Positions 1-10,664 of a DNA stretch of 64,000 nucleotides are shown here, piece after piece. The notes below the pieces were generated by a model. It was not told the origin of the DNA. It ran no database searches and saw only the letters and a list, made by a program, of their open reading frames with translations. The stretch is from Kudoa neothunni (taxonomy: Eukaryota; Cnidaria). Numbering within the stretch: the stretch's first letter is position 1; each line of letters starts with the position of its first letter. The stretch is from assembly GCA_964304625.1 (NCBI GenBank), contig OZ199839.1, positions 8,680,001 to 8,744,000 on the forward strand, given 5' to 3'. The translations under genes and the position numbers were made by a program.

Positions 1-192
1 GCAGTCGATCCCACAATATTGGTTTTGGAGTTTATTTATAAATTCAAATTTAACATTGTTTCTTTCGTTGATATAAACAGACTCTCTTCATTTAAATCTC
101 CAATGTTTTTCAAAACATACTCTAGTTCTGGCTGGGATTATGAAGTTTCACTAAGAGTGCAGCCATTTCTCGCAGACGTGAGAACCAAGTAG
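1..192 (+). CDS. Possible 3' exon of a gene entering from the left
   Basis: Reading frame 1 is open from the window edge to a TAG at 190-192, about 63 codons, in a region where chance frames close quickly. The tail reads with mixed, non-low-complexity residues (for example WDYEVSLRVQPFLADVRTK at the end). A GCAG at bases 1-4 could be the splice acceptor. No start codon is needed if this is a terminal exon. I do not recognise the protein. The call rests only on openness and composition, so a chance frame remains possible. Confidence 0.35.
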   Translation, partial: AVDPTILVLEFIYKFKFNIVSFVDINRLSSFKSPMFFKTYSSSGWDYEVSLRVQPFLADVRTK

Positions 193-971
193 ACTCAGCT
201 AATAGAATGCTTACTCAAAAAATATTCCCAACTAGTAGCCTACACAATTCTTTGTGCTTGATAGAACATTTTTATGTTTGTATACAATGGGTTTACATGC
301 AAACTGTGAAACAATACAAGTTTTATTCAAATGGATGTTGGGCGTTTATTAAACGAAAGCATTCTTCTATCCTTTTAGTCTTCTGGGGGAAATTTAAATG
401 AAAATTTTTGTAAATAAATCAAGGTGGACAAATTTTTGCAATTATAAAATTTCGAAAAAGTTCAATTAAATATGAAATCACATTTTACATTAAAATCTAA
501 TTCACTAACAATAAAAATCTGCATTTTAAAGCATATTTTTATATTTAAAACTAAAAAATTCTGTAATCAACAGTTTTAAAAATATTTGTTTTGATAAATC
601 AAAATTTTTGTTAGAAAGAATGTAAATTTATATATTGATATGCATGCGCGATAAAATATTTTTATCGGCGTCCTTTTTAAAATGAGGTAAAGAAAAATTT
701 TGTTATTCTTACTATAGACTTTTAATTTTTAATATTTTATAGTTTAATATGATGGGTATAAAATAATTTCGAAATGAAATTATTACGGCCGCTATTAGAT
801 ATTAGATGCATTATGATAGGCGTACTTTTTGATAATTTATTTTGGCCAGGGAGAAATGCATTAATCATCTCACTATTGTATTTATAATGATTTTTAATTG
901 AAAGATATAGAAAAATAACTAAAGATATCAATTAATTTTTTAGTTGATTTACAATTTTACCTAATGTATTT
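193..971. other. AT-rich intergenic sequence, no gene seen
   Basis: Short open frames here are lysine/asparagine/phenylalanine-rich, start at TTG or other weak codons and have no splice partners. Nothing convincing on either strand. Confidence 0.6.
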
Positions 972-2681
972 TTAACCTTCCGATGCCTGGACGTGGACAG
1001 AGTGTCTACTATGGTGGTTTTCTTAAAGTATAATATCCTATTTAAAGTCTCTTAAAATTTATATTTTTTGGATTTTTTTTAAATCGAATCTTTATTTCAT
1101 ATATTAAATTCTAACCAATTTTGTAAAGTTTAAGATATATAAATCGTGGATTTAAAAAAGTTCCGCACATGCTTGGTAGTAGACACGATGTCCAGTAAAG
1201 TGTGTTTTAAATTTACTATTCTAATAAAAGTGTTATAATATTGATATTTTACGTACCGATTCAAATACGAAAAATATTTTATATTTCTAGTTAGAGTTAG
1301 GTTAAAATGAGTTATAGTTGCACAAATTCTAAAAGGAGTGTTCATTTCGAAGCGTTTAAGAGGGCGATAGTCCTGTATATCCCGATAGTTTTCTAGATAA
1401 TGCATGCATTAAATTTTTTTTCTTATTTGAGCCTAAGTATCATTTTTATGTGTATTCAATTGAGACAAGGTATGTCTACAAATTATCGTGGACTGTGCGA
1501 TTATCTAGTCAATCACGGAGTTATTATAGTTTTTTATATTTTCCCAGATGTTTCTAATACATTCTCAAACTTTACCGATACGTCTATGCTATTCTCCGTT
1601 ATTCTGGAATATTCCACGCCATTTTTTAGATAAAACGGGACTTTCATTTCAAAGGAGGTCATCAGCCTAACAATAATTAATGGCTAGGGTTTTATGTTTA
1701 TTTCGTCAGAAGATTCTGATATAAGTTGATGCAAAAATATTGAGGAAATAGACACAATTATTGATGAGGACGATAACCTTGATTTTGACGGCGATATAGA
1801 AATCGACGACTCATCAATTCTTAAAATATATTTTATATAAACTAAGTTTTCACATCAGTGATTCCTAACCGGGATTCAACCGAATCCTTAGGGTTCAGTA
1901 AGCTAGTGCCAGGGATTTGATGGACGTGGAAATTTCTTATTTTCATTTAATTACAAAGACTGCCACGATGACTAAAAATTATTTTAAAAAATTAACTTTT
2001 TCATTCAAATCATTTATTTTTTAAACTGAAGAATTAATGAAGTTTTTTTCTGGGAAAATTATTCCAAATTTTTACGATACATGTAAGTATATAATTAATT
2101 TTAAACTTACATTTATTAATTCGCACGTCAATAATTCGTCCATTCGTGTATAAATATTTATTCTTTATCTGAAGTCTTCATAGAAAGACACGGGAAAAAA
2201 GTTATTCTCCTAGAAAGGAGGGATTGAAAATGTTGAGATCAACTGTATTATACAACATAACAGACGCAGCATCACACAATGTATTTCAATGCATTTCAAT
2301 CGCATGGGACTAGGTCCCTCAATTTCTTAGTTGAAACAATCTCTAATACAAAAAATAATTTCTAAAACAAGCTATCAATGGAATTTTTAGAAAAATTTAA
2401 AATAATTATACAAAATAACGGTGAAAAGACAAACGATGGGCCCAGAAAATGGGGACATTTTAGTGTTTCTAACTGATCTCCCATTAAACGATGCCGCATA
2501 AATTGCAGTAGATGCGGCCAATCCACTTGTGACGAACAGGGAATAAAGTTAATAAATTGTAAAACATGTTTCACTAGATAATTCATTGTTCGCTTATACA
2601 CTTCAACGACTGCTTGGGGGTGGACACAGTGTCCATCTCCCGGCATGCGCGTAAGTTTTTTCCTGAGTATCGGAGTGTTAA
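972..2681 (+). mobile_element. Degenerate piggyBac-like DNA transposon
   Basis: TTAA lies at both ends (972-975 and 2678-2681). The inner tips match as inverted repeats: left CCTTCCGATGCCTG, right read inwards CACTCCGATACTCAG. Just inside each tip is a palindrome of the form GTGGACA-n-TGTCYAC (about 994-1010 and 2618-2636). An acidic stretch on the plus strand (about 1741-1815, reading EEIDTIIDEDDNLDFDGDIE) resembles the acidic N-terminus of piggyBac transposases; the rest of the transposase is no longer readable. At 1.7 kb it is shorter than an intact 2.4 kb element. A hAT-type tip (CAGTGATTCCTAACC at 1856) may mark an insertion inside it. The minus-strand frame over the right end just reads through the palindrome. 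Confidence 0.65.
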
Positions 2682-5312
2682 ATAATTTTTTCTCTTAAAT
2701 TAGATTTCTAACGATGATTTCGTTATTTATTTAAAAAATGGTATGCTTGGCTACAATAAAATATTTGCGCATGTGGATTCGCCTAAATCTTGTTTGAGTT
2801 GTTTGTGAAGGTTTAATTGTTGTTAGCGACCTAGCTAATGGCTTGTGGTATCATAGAAAAAAATTAGCGTCGCGTCTATATCATGTTATATCGTGTACTC
2901 TTTATGATTACCTTTAAAATGAAAACTCGATTTTTTGAACGTAATAAAATGGCCTACTCAAGGCTTTAGTCTACTTGGCTGGACAAGGAAACCCATGCGA
3001 AGCGGGTCTTTTGCGCTAGTTTTATATAATGTAATGTCAAACCAACTGGTAAAATAAAATACCATAAAAATTAAAAAACACCTTTATTTATAAATTTTCT
3101 CCCAAAAGTATGTACTTTGTAACATATAAGGCTTAAAATATAATCATTATTTTTACAAATACGAGAAAACATTGAACATCAAACTAAAAGATCGTACACA
3201 TCTTCAGAATAAACTGAAGAATGAAATGTATATTTAATACTATATTACTGAATTCCTACTTTCGTTGTTTATTTTATTTTGTATAATTAACTTTCGTTAA
3301 GAGTGTTTCTTTAAAAACTAATTATTAAAAGATTTTTTTGGACAGATATTGAATGCAATGAATATAGAAAATTTATTGCATTGTCGCTATAAAAATTTAA
3401 TGATAAAAGTTTTATGATAAAATTATTATAACTTCTTTTATAGTTGATATAAATTACCAAAAAAAATTTATAAACTAAAAACCACATTAAGTTACGCCTT
3501 AGTTAAATTAAAACATCTTCATGCTAATTTTGGATAGAATAAATCTGAAAGTTATGTTTTTAAAATACGAAGTCAAGATTGAACATTTACAAACTTATTA
3601 CTAACAGATACAAAGAAAAAAAATTCAGTGAACAATTCACGACTTCGAATTTATTAAAATTGTAGAGAAATAATAATTTTTTTTATGTATTTATCAACAA
3701 CATAGAGATTCCACGTGAATCCGAATGTGCTCTACTTAAGATTTATTTTCAGCTTATAGGTTAATTCTTTTTGATCCAAATTTAACTATACAATGTAATT
3801 TTTGTGATAAGAACAAAATTGAAAAAACTTAAAAAAAAGAGTGAATTAATAGGACGAATTGTAGGAAACAATTTTATTTCCGATCTTGTATACGATATCG
3901 CCCGAAGTTCTACACAGGTACTGTAGTTTAGCTGATATTTTAAAAGAAATAAAATAGTTTATTCCAAAAAATAATAAAGTGCTGAATTTTGATGAGAAAA
4001 TTTCTCCAAACATTGATATAAAAAATCCACTATGAACGAACGAACGAATCACACAATCTTGTTAATGCATGGACTTAATCTCTTCGAACTAGAGGGTCCT
4101 CCACCCTCGATTTTTTAAGCCCTATGTGAGGATGACATGCTTATATCGATTTTTCACACGTAGGAAGGTACCGCATGTACGTTGTTGACTATTTATTCAT
4201 TATTTACTCAATAGAATTTCCGTAAATTTTTAAAAATGACATTTGTCGATATTTTAAATAATTTTATTTGGAAGGTGTTTTTACATTGACTTTTTTGGTA
4301 TTTGGCAAAAAGAATATCAATTCATTTTTCTGAAAGCTTTTATAAAGATAAAAGATTACAAAAACTGGAGAGGAGTTATGTTCCATTAGTACGCTATAAT
4401 GTTGGCAAAATTCACTTGGGTAGAAATCTACCTCATTTTACTTAGAAAGTTCAACATTAACATTTTTTGTCCTACTTGTTGTCATTTTCTTCTAATATTA
4501 TATCTTTATATACATTAAGCCATCCTTTGACACTAACAAAGTCATTAGAATTTAGGGAGAATGTTACTTGTTAAACTTTGCTTTATTCTTGTAGTCTGGA
4601 AATATTTTCCACGTTTTAAATTATACTTGACTTCTATAATATTTTCATTAGGTAAACAACTGATATTTCATATTTCGTTGTTACATTTTTTAAGTGGAAA
4701 ATTTACTTGTGCAATTATCTTCAAGTTAAAATCGATTAAAAGTAAATTTACGGAATTAAATGTCATATAGTTGTATAATATTTATTAACATTAACATTTT
4801 GGAATAGAAATTACATGTGAAATAAAAGTGGTGTCTCGTATATATGAATTTTTGATTATAAACAAAGTTAACTATTTTTCTTACCTGTATAAGTAATTTT
4901 ATGTTCATTAAATTTAGAACTCGAATGTTATTGTATAGAGTGTGAAGTGTTTGTATACCTGAAGATTTTGTATTTAAATATGAATTTAATGTCAAATATT
5001 TTTTGTCACGTCGAAGGATTCATACTTAACACTGATAGATCAAAATACTGAAAATAACATAAACAAGTGTAATAATGTGTATTGGCATGATTGACATACG
5101 CGAAAATTTGTTTAAGAAATTATTAGCTCAAATCAAAAGGCTGATGTTTGAAGAAATAATATTCAATGATTATTTTTAATTAAGTATATTTTAATATTTA
5201 TATAAAATTTTTAGATAATAATAAGCTTATTTTGAAAAAATGAATTCTAACATAAAAATCGAACAATATAATTGATTGAAAGTAATAGATTAAACATCTT
5301 GTGAGTTATATT
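2682..5312. other. Intergenic, AT-rich, no gene recognised
   Basis: No exon chain could be phased on either strand. Two slightly GC-richer patches stand out: about 2940-3025, containing AAACCCATGCGAAGCGGGT, a hairpin-like motif typical of small DNA-element ends, and about 4085-4180, containing GAGGGTCCTCCACCCTC, another inverted repeat. Both are probably remnants of short mobile elements. Confidence 0.45.
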
Positions 5313-5650
5313 TCAGGTATATAGCTTGTATTTTGGCATTTCCTTAAGCAATTCGTTTATTTTTTCCTGGGACTCACTAAAACCGAAACAATAACATTAA
5401 TTATGCAGTTAAAACATTACTAAATTTCTTTTTCTTCAAACGAGCCGAAAGAATCCCCTTTTTTGTGTTCCATTCTTCTGTGGTAGTTCTCATCCTTCTT
5501 ATAAATCGATACAAATATATTGTTAATTTGAAAACAATGTACGTTACTTTGATAAAGTAATATATTATTAATTGTTTATAAATAGTATCCTTATTTAATA
5601 AATAAAACTATTACCTTATTCGAATATTCGCATAATCGAAATAGTTCCAT
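5313..5650 (-). CDS. Small unrecognised three-exon gene, 58 aa
   Basis: Exons 5615-5650, 5421-5497 and 5313-5376 join in phase (36 + 77 + 64 nt = 59 codons with the TGA stop). Each junction has GT...AG ends; the introns are 117 and 44 nt. The protein starts MELFRLCEYSNK, is strongly charged, and ends in a helical segment (SQEKINELLKEMPKYKLYT). There is no signal peptide, membrane segment or known motif. It could be a subunit or assembly factor of a larger complex, but that is a guess from size and charge. The in-phase joining of three exons is the main evidence. A further 5' exon cannot be excluded, since an acceptor-like TTCTTGTAG lies just before the ATG. Confidence 0.55.
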
Positions 5651-6683
5651 CACTACAAGAAGTATATAATAGTTGACAAAATAAAAGATACATGATAGAA
5701 TTATAATAATATTTAAGATAATATTCATTTTTATTTAGATTGGTTTATCGTATAATAGCTGAATCAATTATTTCCTTATTGTTCCTCACAGAGAAAAATT
5801 ATTCCTGATGTAATCCTGATGCTTTCAAAGGTACCGTGGTGAAAATTTTTTAAATTCTTCTCGCGATAATCTACATATATCAGCTATCAAGTAAGCATTT
5901 AAAATACTGTAGAATAACATTTTAAATTGAAGGTACAACCAAAGAGTTGATTATAATAACGATCCTTTTAGAGATTACCCTAGTTAAATTTGAAAAAGTA
6001 ATGTTTTGGAACAAATAAAATAACAGGTCGTAGAAATTTTACTTGAATTTTACTATATGAATAATTATTTTTAAATAAAAAAAAATAATAGAAAATATAG
6101 ATCTGAGAAAAATACTTTATTAATTTTGATAAATCTTAATTCGGACAAAATCGGGAAATCTCATAATTCGTATTTTTTAATTATTAGAGTTTATGAAATA
6201 TTTTAATATTGCTAGTTTGAATAAATAAAGTAACTTAAAAGGTACGAATAGGGAAGCACCGGCTTTAATAATTAAATTATCTATTACAATCACAAATGTA
6301 ACGCTGGCGTCGCGCTAATTAAAAAATAAGATTAATTTACAATCATTAAATTAATAAATGTATTTACTTTTATAGTATAAATTGCAAATATTATTGAAAT
6401 GATTCTTTCACCGTCCACCGAATAACGAACAAATTTCTACGTGCGAATTACATAAAATTATTTCAAATAAAAAATAAAATTTAGTAATGAAATAATTGGA
6501 TAAAAATAATTTTAAGCAAATCCAATAAATCCGACGAATTATAATGAACTTTGGGACTACTACGCGGACACTTGATGCTGTGATTTAAAATTCTGTGACA
6601 CTATGAGATCCAATGGGCTTTTAATTATTGATTTTGTCTGCTTGGATATTAACGTTCATCCTTTGAATTTTTTTCGTAGCTAT
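5651..6683. other. Intergenic, nothing firm
   Basis: Mostly AT-rich. A short minus-strand stretch around 5840-5875 (LSREEFKKFSPR then a GTACC donor) could be an upstream exon of the 5313-5650 gene, but the phases do not settle it. Confidence 0.4.
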
Positions 6684-6850
6684 TTACTCGTTACGAATCA
6701 TATCAAGAATTAATTTATCTCGATGTTCTCTGATCGCTGTATTTTCTGCAAACAATAATGATATTATATTTTCTATTGTGGCATTTTGTTGTTCGGTCTC
6801 TATTTCCAGTAAAACCTTAAATATGTTTGTTATACAGGATGATGGTTCAT
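6684..6850 (-). CDS. Small helical protein, 48 aa, with a 20-nt candidate intron
   Basis: The main exon 6684-6815 is open for 43 codons with a well-mixed amphipathic composition (ETEQQNATIENIISLLFAEN, then a basic/acidic helix and a TAA stop). Upstream, ATG at 6850 begins a 15-nt exon (MNHHP). The two are separated by exactly 20 nt beginning GTATAA and ending TTTAAG, and joining them keeps the frame. Without removal of that segment the ATG frame stops almost at once. If 20 nt is too short to be spliced in this organism, the true 5' end lies elsewhere and only the main exon is right. Predicted soluble and coiled-coil-like; product unknown. Confidence 0.45.
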
Positions 6851-7812
6851 TAAAATATAAAAACCTCTACAATATTCTTATTTTTAATGTATTTTACAAT
6901 ATATTAAAATTAAATTTCATTATATACTCGATTTTATTTCTAAATTCTGATAATAAATGATATAAATAATTTTGATTCTCCAATTAACATTATCACACAA
7001 ACTATTAAAAAATAAAAATATAAAAATTATTTTCAAAGATACACAAACATACGAAATATTGTGCTTTTAATATCATCTCATAGTATATTGGAATCCTTTT
7101 ATAATTTCTGGCAGATTAATACACTATTTTTAACTTAATATGGATCCTATTCATGAAAATATAATCTACACATCCTAACTATATTTTTTTACTATCCTTA
7201 TATGCCAACCATATTATGTATAATAGACGAAATAAATGGTTTAAATAGTTTATTTAACAAAACCACAAATAATCATGAAGATGAAATATTATACTTAAAA
7301 TATTAATTTAAATATACTGAACCTACGCAGATAATTAAAAAGCAAGAGTGATAAGTCAAAGTAAAATTAATGAAAAAAAAATTATTATATAAATATTATT
7401 AAAAAAGTTAAATACTAACGTTAAACTCGATTGAAAATTATCAACATTTACGTGGGTCATCAGATATTTTTTCGAAAAATATGGGTCACAGAAAATAAGA
7501 ATAGCCAAGTTATACATTCATTATGATTAAATGAAACATTATTAGGATTCTCTAAGACGATAAAACAATAATTCGGAACAATTTTATCAAGTGTCGCTTT
7601 TCTCATATTGATTTCTAATTCTGTCAATATCGAAACGAACGTTGATCATTTCGTTTTGGTTTCTAAAAGTGTAACAGGGATAAACCCGGCTATCAGAGAT
7701 TAAACAGAATGACAATCACCTTATCATGTAGGCAAGAAAAATCTCGATATGATTTGTGTAAACAATCTATCAAAACCCAAGTTTAGCATAAAACGTATTA
7801 TTATTATTATTA
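6851..7812. other. Intergenic, nothing firm
   Basis: AT-rich with a short (TTA)n run near 7798-7812. No phased exon chain found. Confidence 0.5.
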
Positions 7813-8025
7813 CTATTCAAATGAATAAGATACTTTTTTGATGGGATCTTGCTCTTGGGATTTTTTTAGTCGTATCTGTTGGACAGTGATATCCAAAGAC
7901 TTCCATTGTGTTTCTAGTTGGTAGTAGTAGTCAGTGAGCTAAGAGAGCTGCTGAATCACCACCTCAAATAATGTGTCGAAACAATATACTTTTTTCAGTG
8001 TGATTTCTTTTCTCGTTAGAGCCAT
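7813..8025 (-). CDS. Small two-exon gene, 53 aa
   Basis: Exon 1 is 7990-8025 (MALTRKEITLKK) and exon 2 is 7813-7938, separated by a 51-nt GT...AG intron; both exons are whole codons. The product is a basic, tyrosine-rich helical peptide (LTDYYYQLETQWKSLDI in the middle). The last codons after the double lysine (VSYSFE, then TAG) might instead be a 21-nt GT...AG segment followed by TAA, which would shorten the protein by six residues. The start region loosely recalls the N-terminal segment of the anaphase-promoting complex subunit CDC26, but the match is too short to name it. Confidence 0.55.
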
Positions 8026-9034
8026 TGTTTTTCAGTATCTATTGACCTCGATCTTAATCTCTAATATCAATTTAGCACTTTTGGATTCGTGGAAAAAGAT
8101 TCAGTATTCATAAAGATATCGGATGGTGTTAACCAATACATATTATCCAAAATAAGCCTACAACTAATTAGGTGTTTATTAGAAGTCCCTCAAAATCAAA
8201 GATGATATAAATGTAATCATATACACGGTTCTCTAATGTTTTGTATACATGTTTAAAAGTAGATTTTCTTCAAAATTAACTTTTATAGCTATATAGGCCG
8301 GTATAGAATCAAATAAAACTTTAAAATTATATATCGTTTAAGTTATCTCTAATTTATGTCATTATATAATTATGTAAACCATGATGAACCCAAAATACAT
8401 TGATCTTACTAAAAATATTATTCCCTTTGTAATATATGTTTTGGTTCAAACATAATTTTCAACTCATCTTAAACCAGACCAAACAGTCCTTCATTCAAGT
8501 TCAATCAAACAGCACGTAACAAATACACGACTGTGATTTAATTCCATTGCGAATTATTAAATTTAATTAACTGAATTTTGACTCTTCAATGACATAGATG
8601 ATAATGCGACAGTTCATAAATACTTTTAATATTGACTGGAGTTGGGGTTGAAATATATTTAATTATTTGTTATAAATGTCATTAACTGAACTATATATAG
8701 TTAGTTTGAAATGTTTACTAAAACTTAAAAAGATTTACAATCACTAATTCTAATTGATTCGCGATATTATTTTATTTTTCGAGTAAGCAGTTGATAAATA
8801 ACATAAAAAATATCAATTTTTTCGACTATAAAAAGGTTATTGATATAATCGCCACAAAAGCTTTTCTATAGTATAATTTCTAATAAGCCTACATACTAAA
8901 AAAACTAATTTAAACTTCCAAAACAACCTATAAATAATATTATCTCAAACCTATTTAAGCGCCTTTTGTCATCAATCAAAGAACACCACAAAATATTAAC
9001 ACAAAAATATACTATAATAAAAACCATCAATAAA
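8026..9034. other. Intergenic, no gene seen
   Basis: AT-rich; only short unsupported frames. Probably the 5' region of the 7813-8025 gene and the 3' region of the 9035-9894 gene. Confidence 0.5.
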
Positions 9035-9894
9035 CTATCTATTTATGATGCTTCTAGAATGGAAAAATAAATATTGAATTAAATAATAAATCATATTGAA
9101 ATACTTTATAAAATTGATGGTTTTAGTATCAGGTAATGAATTGAACTTGTGTCGAAAATGAGCTAGCTTTCTTGCATTATCCTCATCACTGCTCAACGAG
9201 TTAAGATCAGTGGCATTCTATAAAATCAACGTAGAACTCAACCATTGTGTATATCTGAATATTACAGTTATAGTGGAGCTGGTTCTGCTACTAAAATCCA
9301 TTGAGGAACTAGCCTCGTTCGTTTGTTGGTTGATTTGTGCCATCTAATAAAAATAAAACTGCGTCCAAAAAATTGACCAACCTTGTGATTGAAATGAATG
9401 AGTTTTTGGATGTAGTTGCCTTGGTGTTGCAATAAAATGTTTTGTTGTTTTGATATTTTACTCAGTAGATCATTGTAACTAGGTAAGAGATTCTAGTTCA
9501 ATATATATCAAGTGGATGTTGTAGCATACAGTGCAATCTGTTTTTCTTTGTAAACGATTTCGTTGTTTATCTGGATCTAAACATAAATTAAATGATTATA
9601 ACAACATTAACGTCTCATATATTTTTATACTTTTTTTAATGGCTGAAAAGTAGTGTTTTTATATTTTTCTGATAGATCGATGACGGATTGTTCTAATTTG
9701 GATATTTCCACGTGAATTTTATCACTCTCTTTCAACAACTAAGACCAATTATTCAAGATATTCAAAAACTAATTATTTACCTTTTTATATGCTTTGTAGA
9801 ACTCAGAAAGATGATTTGTATCCGTATCACTCTCCATTAACTTGTCGTTCTTGGTTGTAGCTTTTTTAGCAATAGATTTAAAAATTGATGTCAT
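9035..9894 (-). CDS. Unrecognised coiled-coil protein, 191 aa, seven exons
   Basis: Exons (5' to 3'): 9781-9894, 9631-9738, 9530-9576, 9382-9478, 9266-9343, 9105-9217, 9035-9053. All junctions are GT...AG, introns are 38-54 nt except one of 42 nt plus similar sizes, and all phases agree to give 576 nt ending in TAG. The protein begins MTSIFKSIAKKATTKNDKLM. Residues 30-75 and 80-125 are heptad-like helices (EFYKAYKKLLKESDKIHVEI; NDLLSKISKQQNILLQHQG). A Ser/Thr-rich stretch follows, then an acidic SSDEDNARK segment and a short basic tail. This layout resembles small trafficking-complex or BAR-like helical proteins, but I recognise no family. None of its exons exceeds 115 nt. Confidence 0.65.
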
Positions 9895-10173
9895 TGTTGG
9901 TTCGATTTGCAATCTCAAGTCTATAACTACTCAACAATACTTCACACATCAATAACTGTCATTTACAAGGCACAAATAATTTACTTTTCTTTCTTATTCA
10001 AAATACAACTGCTGATGGTGGTGTACTCGCTGACTATCTTTCAAAAGATGCGGTTGCGACTATGACAACAAGTTAAACAACCATTTACACAACAATGTTT
10101 AACATTAGCTTATTGATGATAACACCATCTCAACCGACAAATATCAATACAGCCCACTACATCCTGAGGGAAA
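9895..10173. promoter_or_regulatory. Divergent intergenic region between two small genes
   Basis: The only space between the ATG at 9894 (minus) and the ATG at 10174 (plus), so it probably holds both promoters and 5' UTRs. A plus-strand frame at about 9993-10073 (reading TTADGGVLADYLSKDAVATM) looks coding but could not be joined in phase to the downstream gene. Confidence 0.35.
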
Positions 10174-10565
10174 ATGAATGGTTGCTTCGATAAGTGGAGT
10201 TAATAAAGTGAGAATCAACACCGAGATCCAATTATTGTAGAATTCAACTTCAAGTACTCAAGCTAGAAAAATCTACTGTTTGGTAGACTAACTTAGAAAG
10301 AGTGCGATCGGTGAGAGAGTTGTTTAAAACCTTTTTATTATGCCCTGACGGTACTCTCCCAGGTCAAACAACAAACAATCAAACTTCTCAAATTAGTTGA
10401 AACCACTCTGATTAAAGATTATAGATTATTAAAGGATGACGGTGATTCTTTTCGCTGATTATCTCCCCAAAATACAATCTAGAGCCAGCCTTGTCAGCAA
10501 AGGGACCCCCTGTAGACTTCCAATTGGCGCTTAATATTATCGAGGGAATGTTTAACAACATGTAA
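10174..10565 (+). CDS. Unrecognised five-exon gene, 75 aa
   Basis: Exons 10174-10193, 10241-10277, 10320-10362, 10397-10441 and 10483-10565 join in phase to 228 nt ending in TAA; the introns are 47, 42, 34 and 41 nt, all GT...AG. The product starts MNGCFDKIQLQVLKLEKST, continues through FLLCPDGTLPVETTLIKDYR and ends near PPVDFQLALNIIEGMFNNM. It is a compact, hydrophobic/acidic soluble protein without signal or membrane segment. The alternating strand-like start (KIQLQVLKLEKST) could suit a ubiquitin-like or Sm-like fold, but I cannot name it. It converges on CDC37, with 99 bp between the two stop codons. Confidence 0.6.
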
Positions 10566-10664
10566 CAAGCCATAATTAAACAAACACTCCAATAAATAAT
10601 AAAAAATTTTATTGAACAAGATAAATAAATTATTTCAATCTATGTAGGAGGAAGTTGGGAAAAG

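Noticed and set aside
2362-2646. 94-codon minus-strand frame starting MPGDGHCVHPQAVV
   Set aside because: It starts in the piggyBac right tip, reads through its palindrome and runs into AT-rich sequence; the transposase traces are on the other strand.
9993-10073. Plus-strand frame TTADGGVLADYLSKDAVATM as a 5' exon of the 10174 gene
   Set aside because: The following GT...AG segment joins out of phase and creates a stop; kept only as a note in the divergent region.
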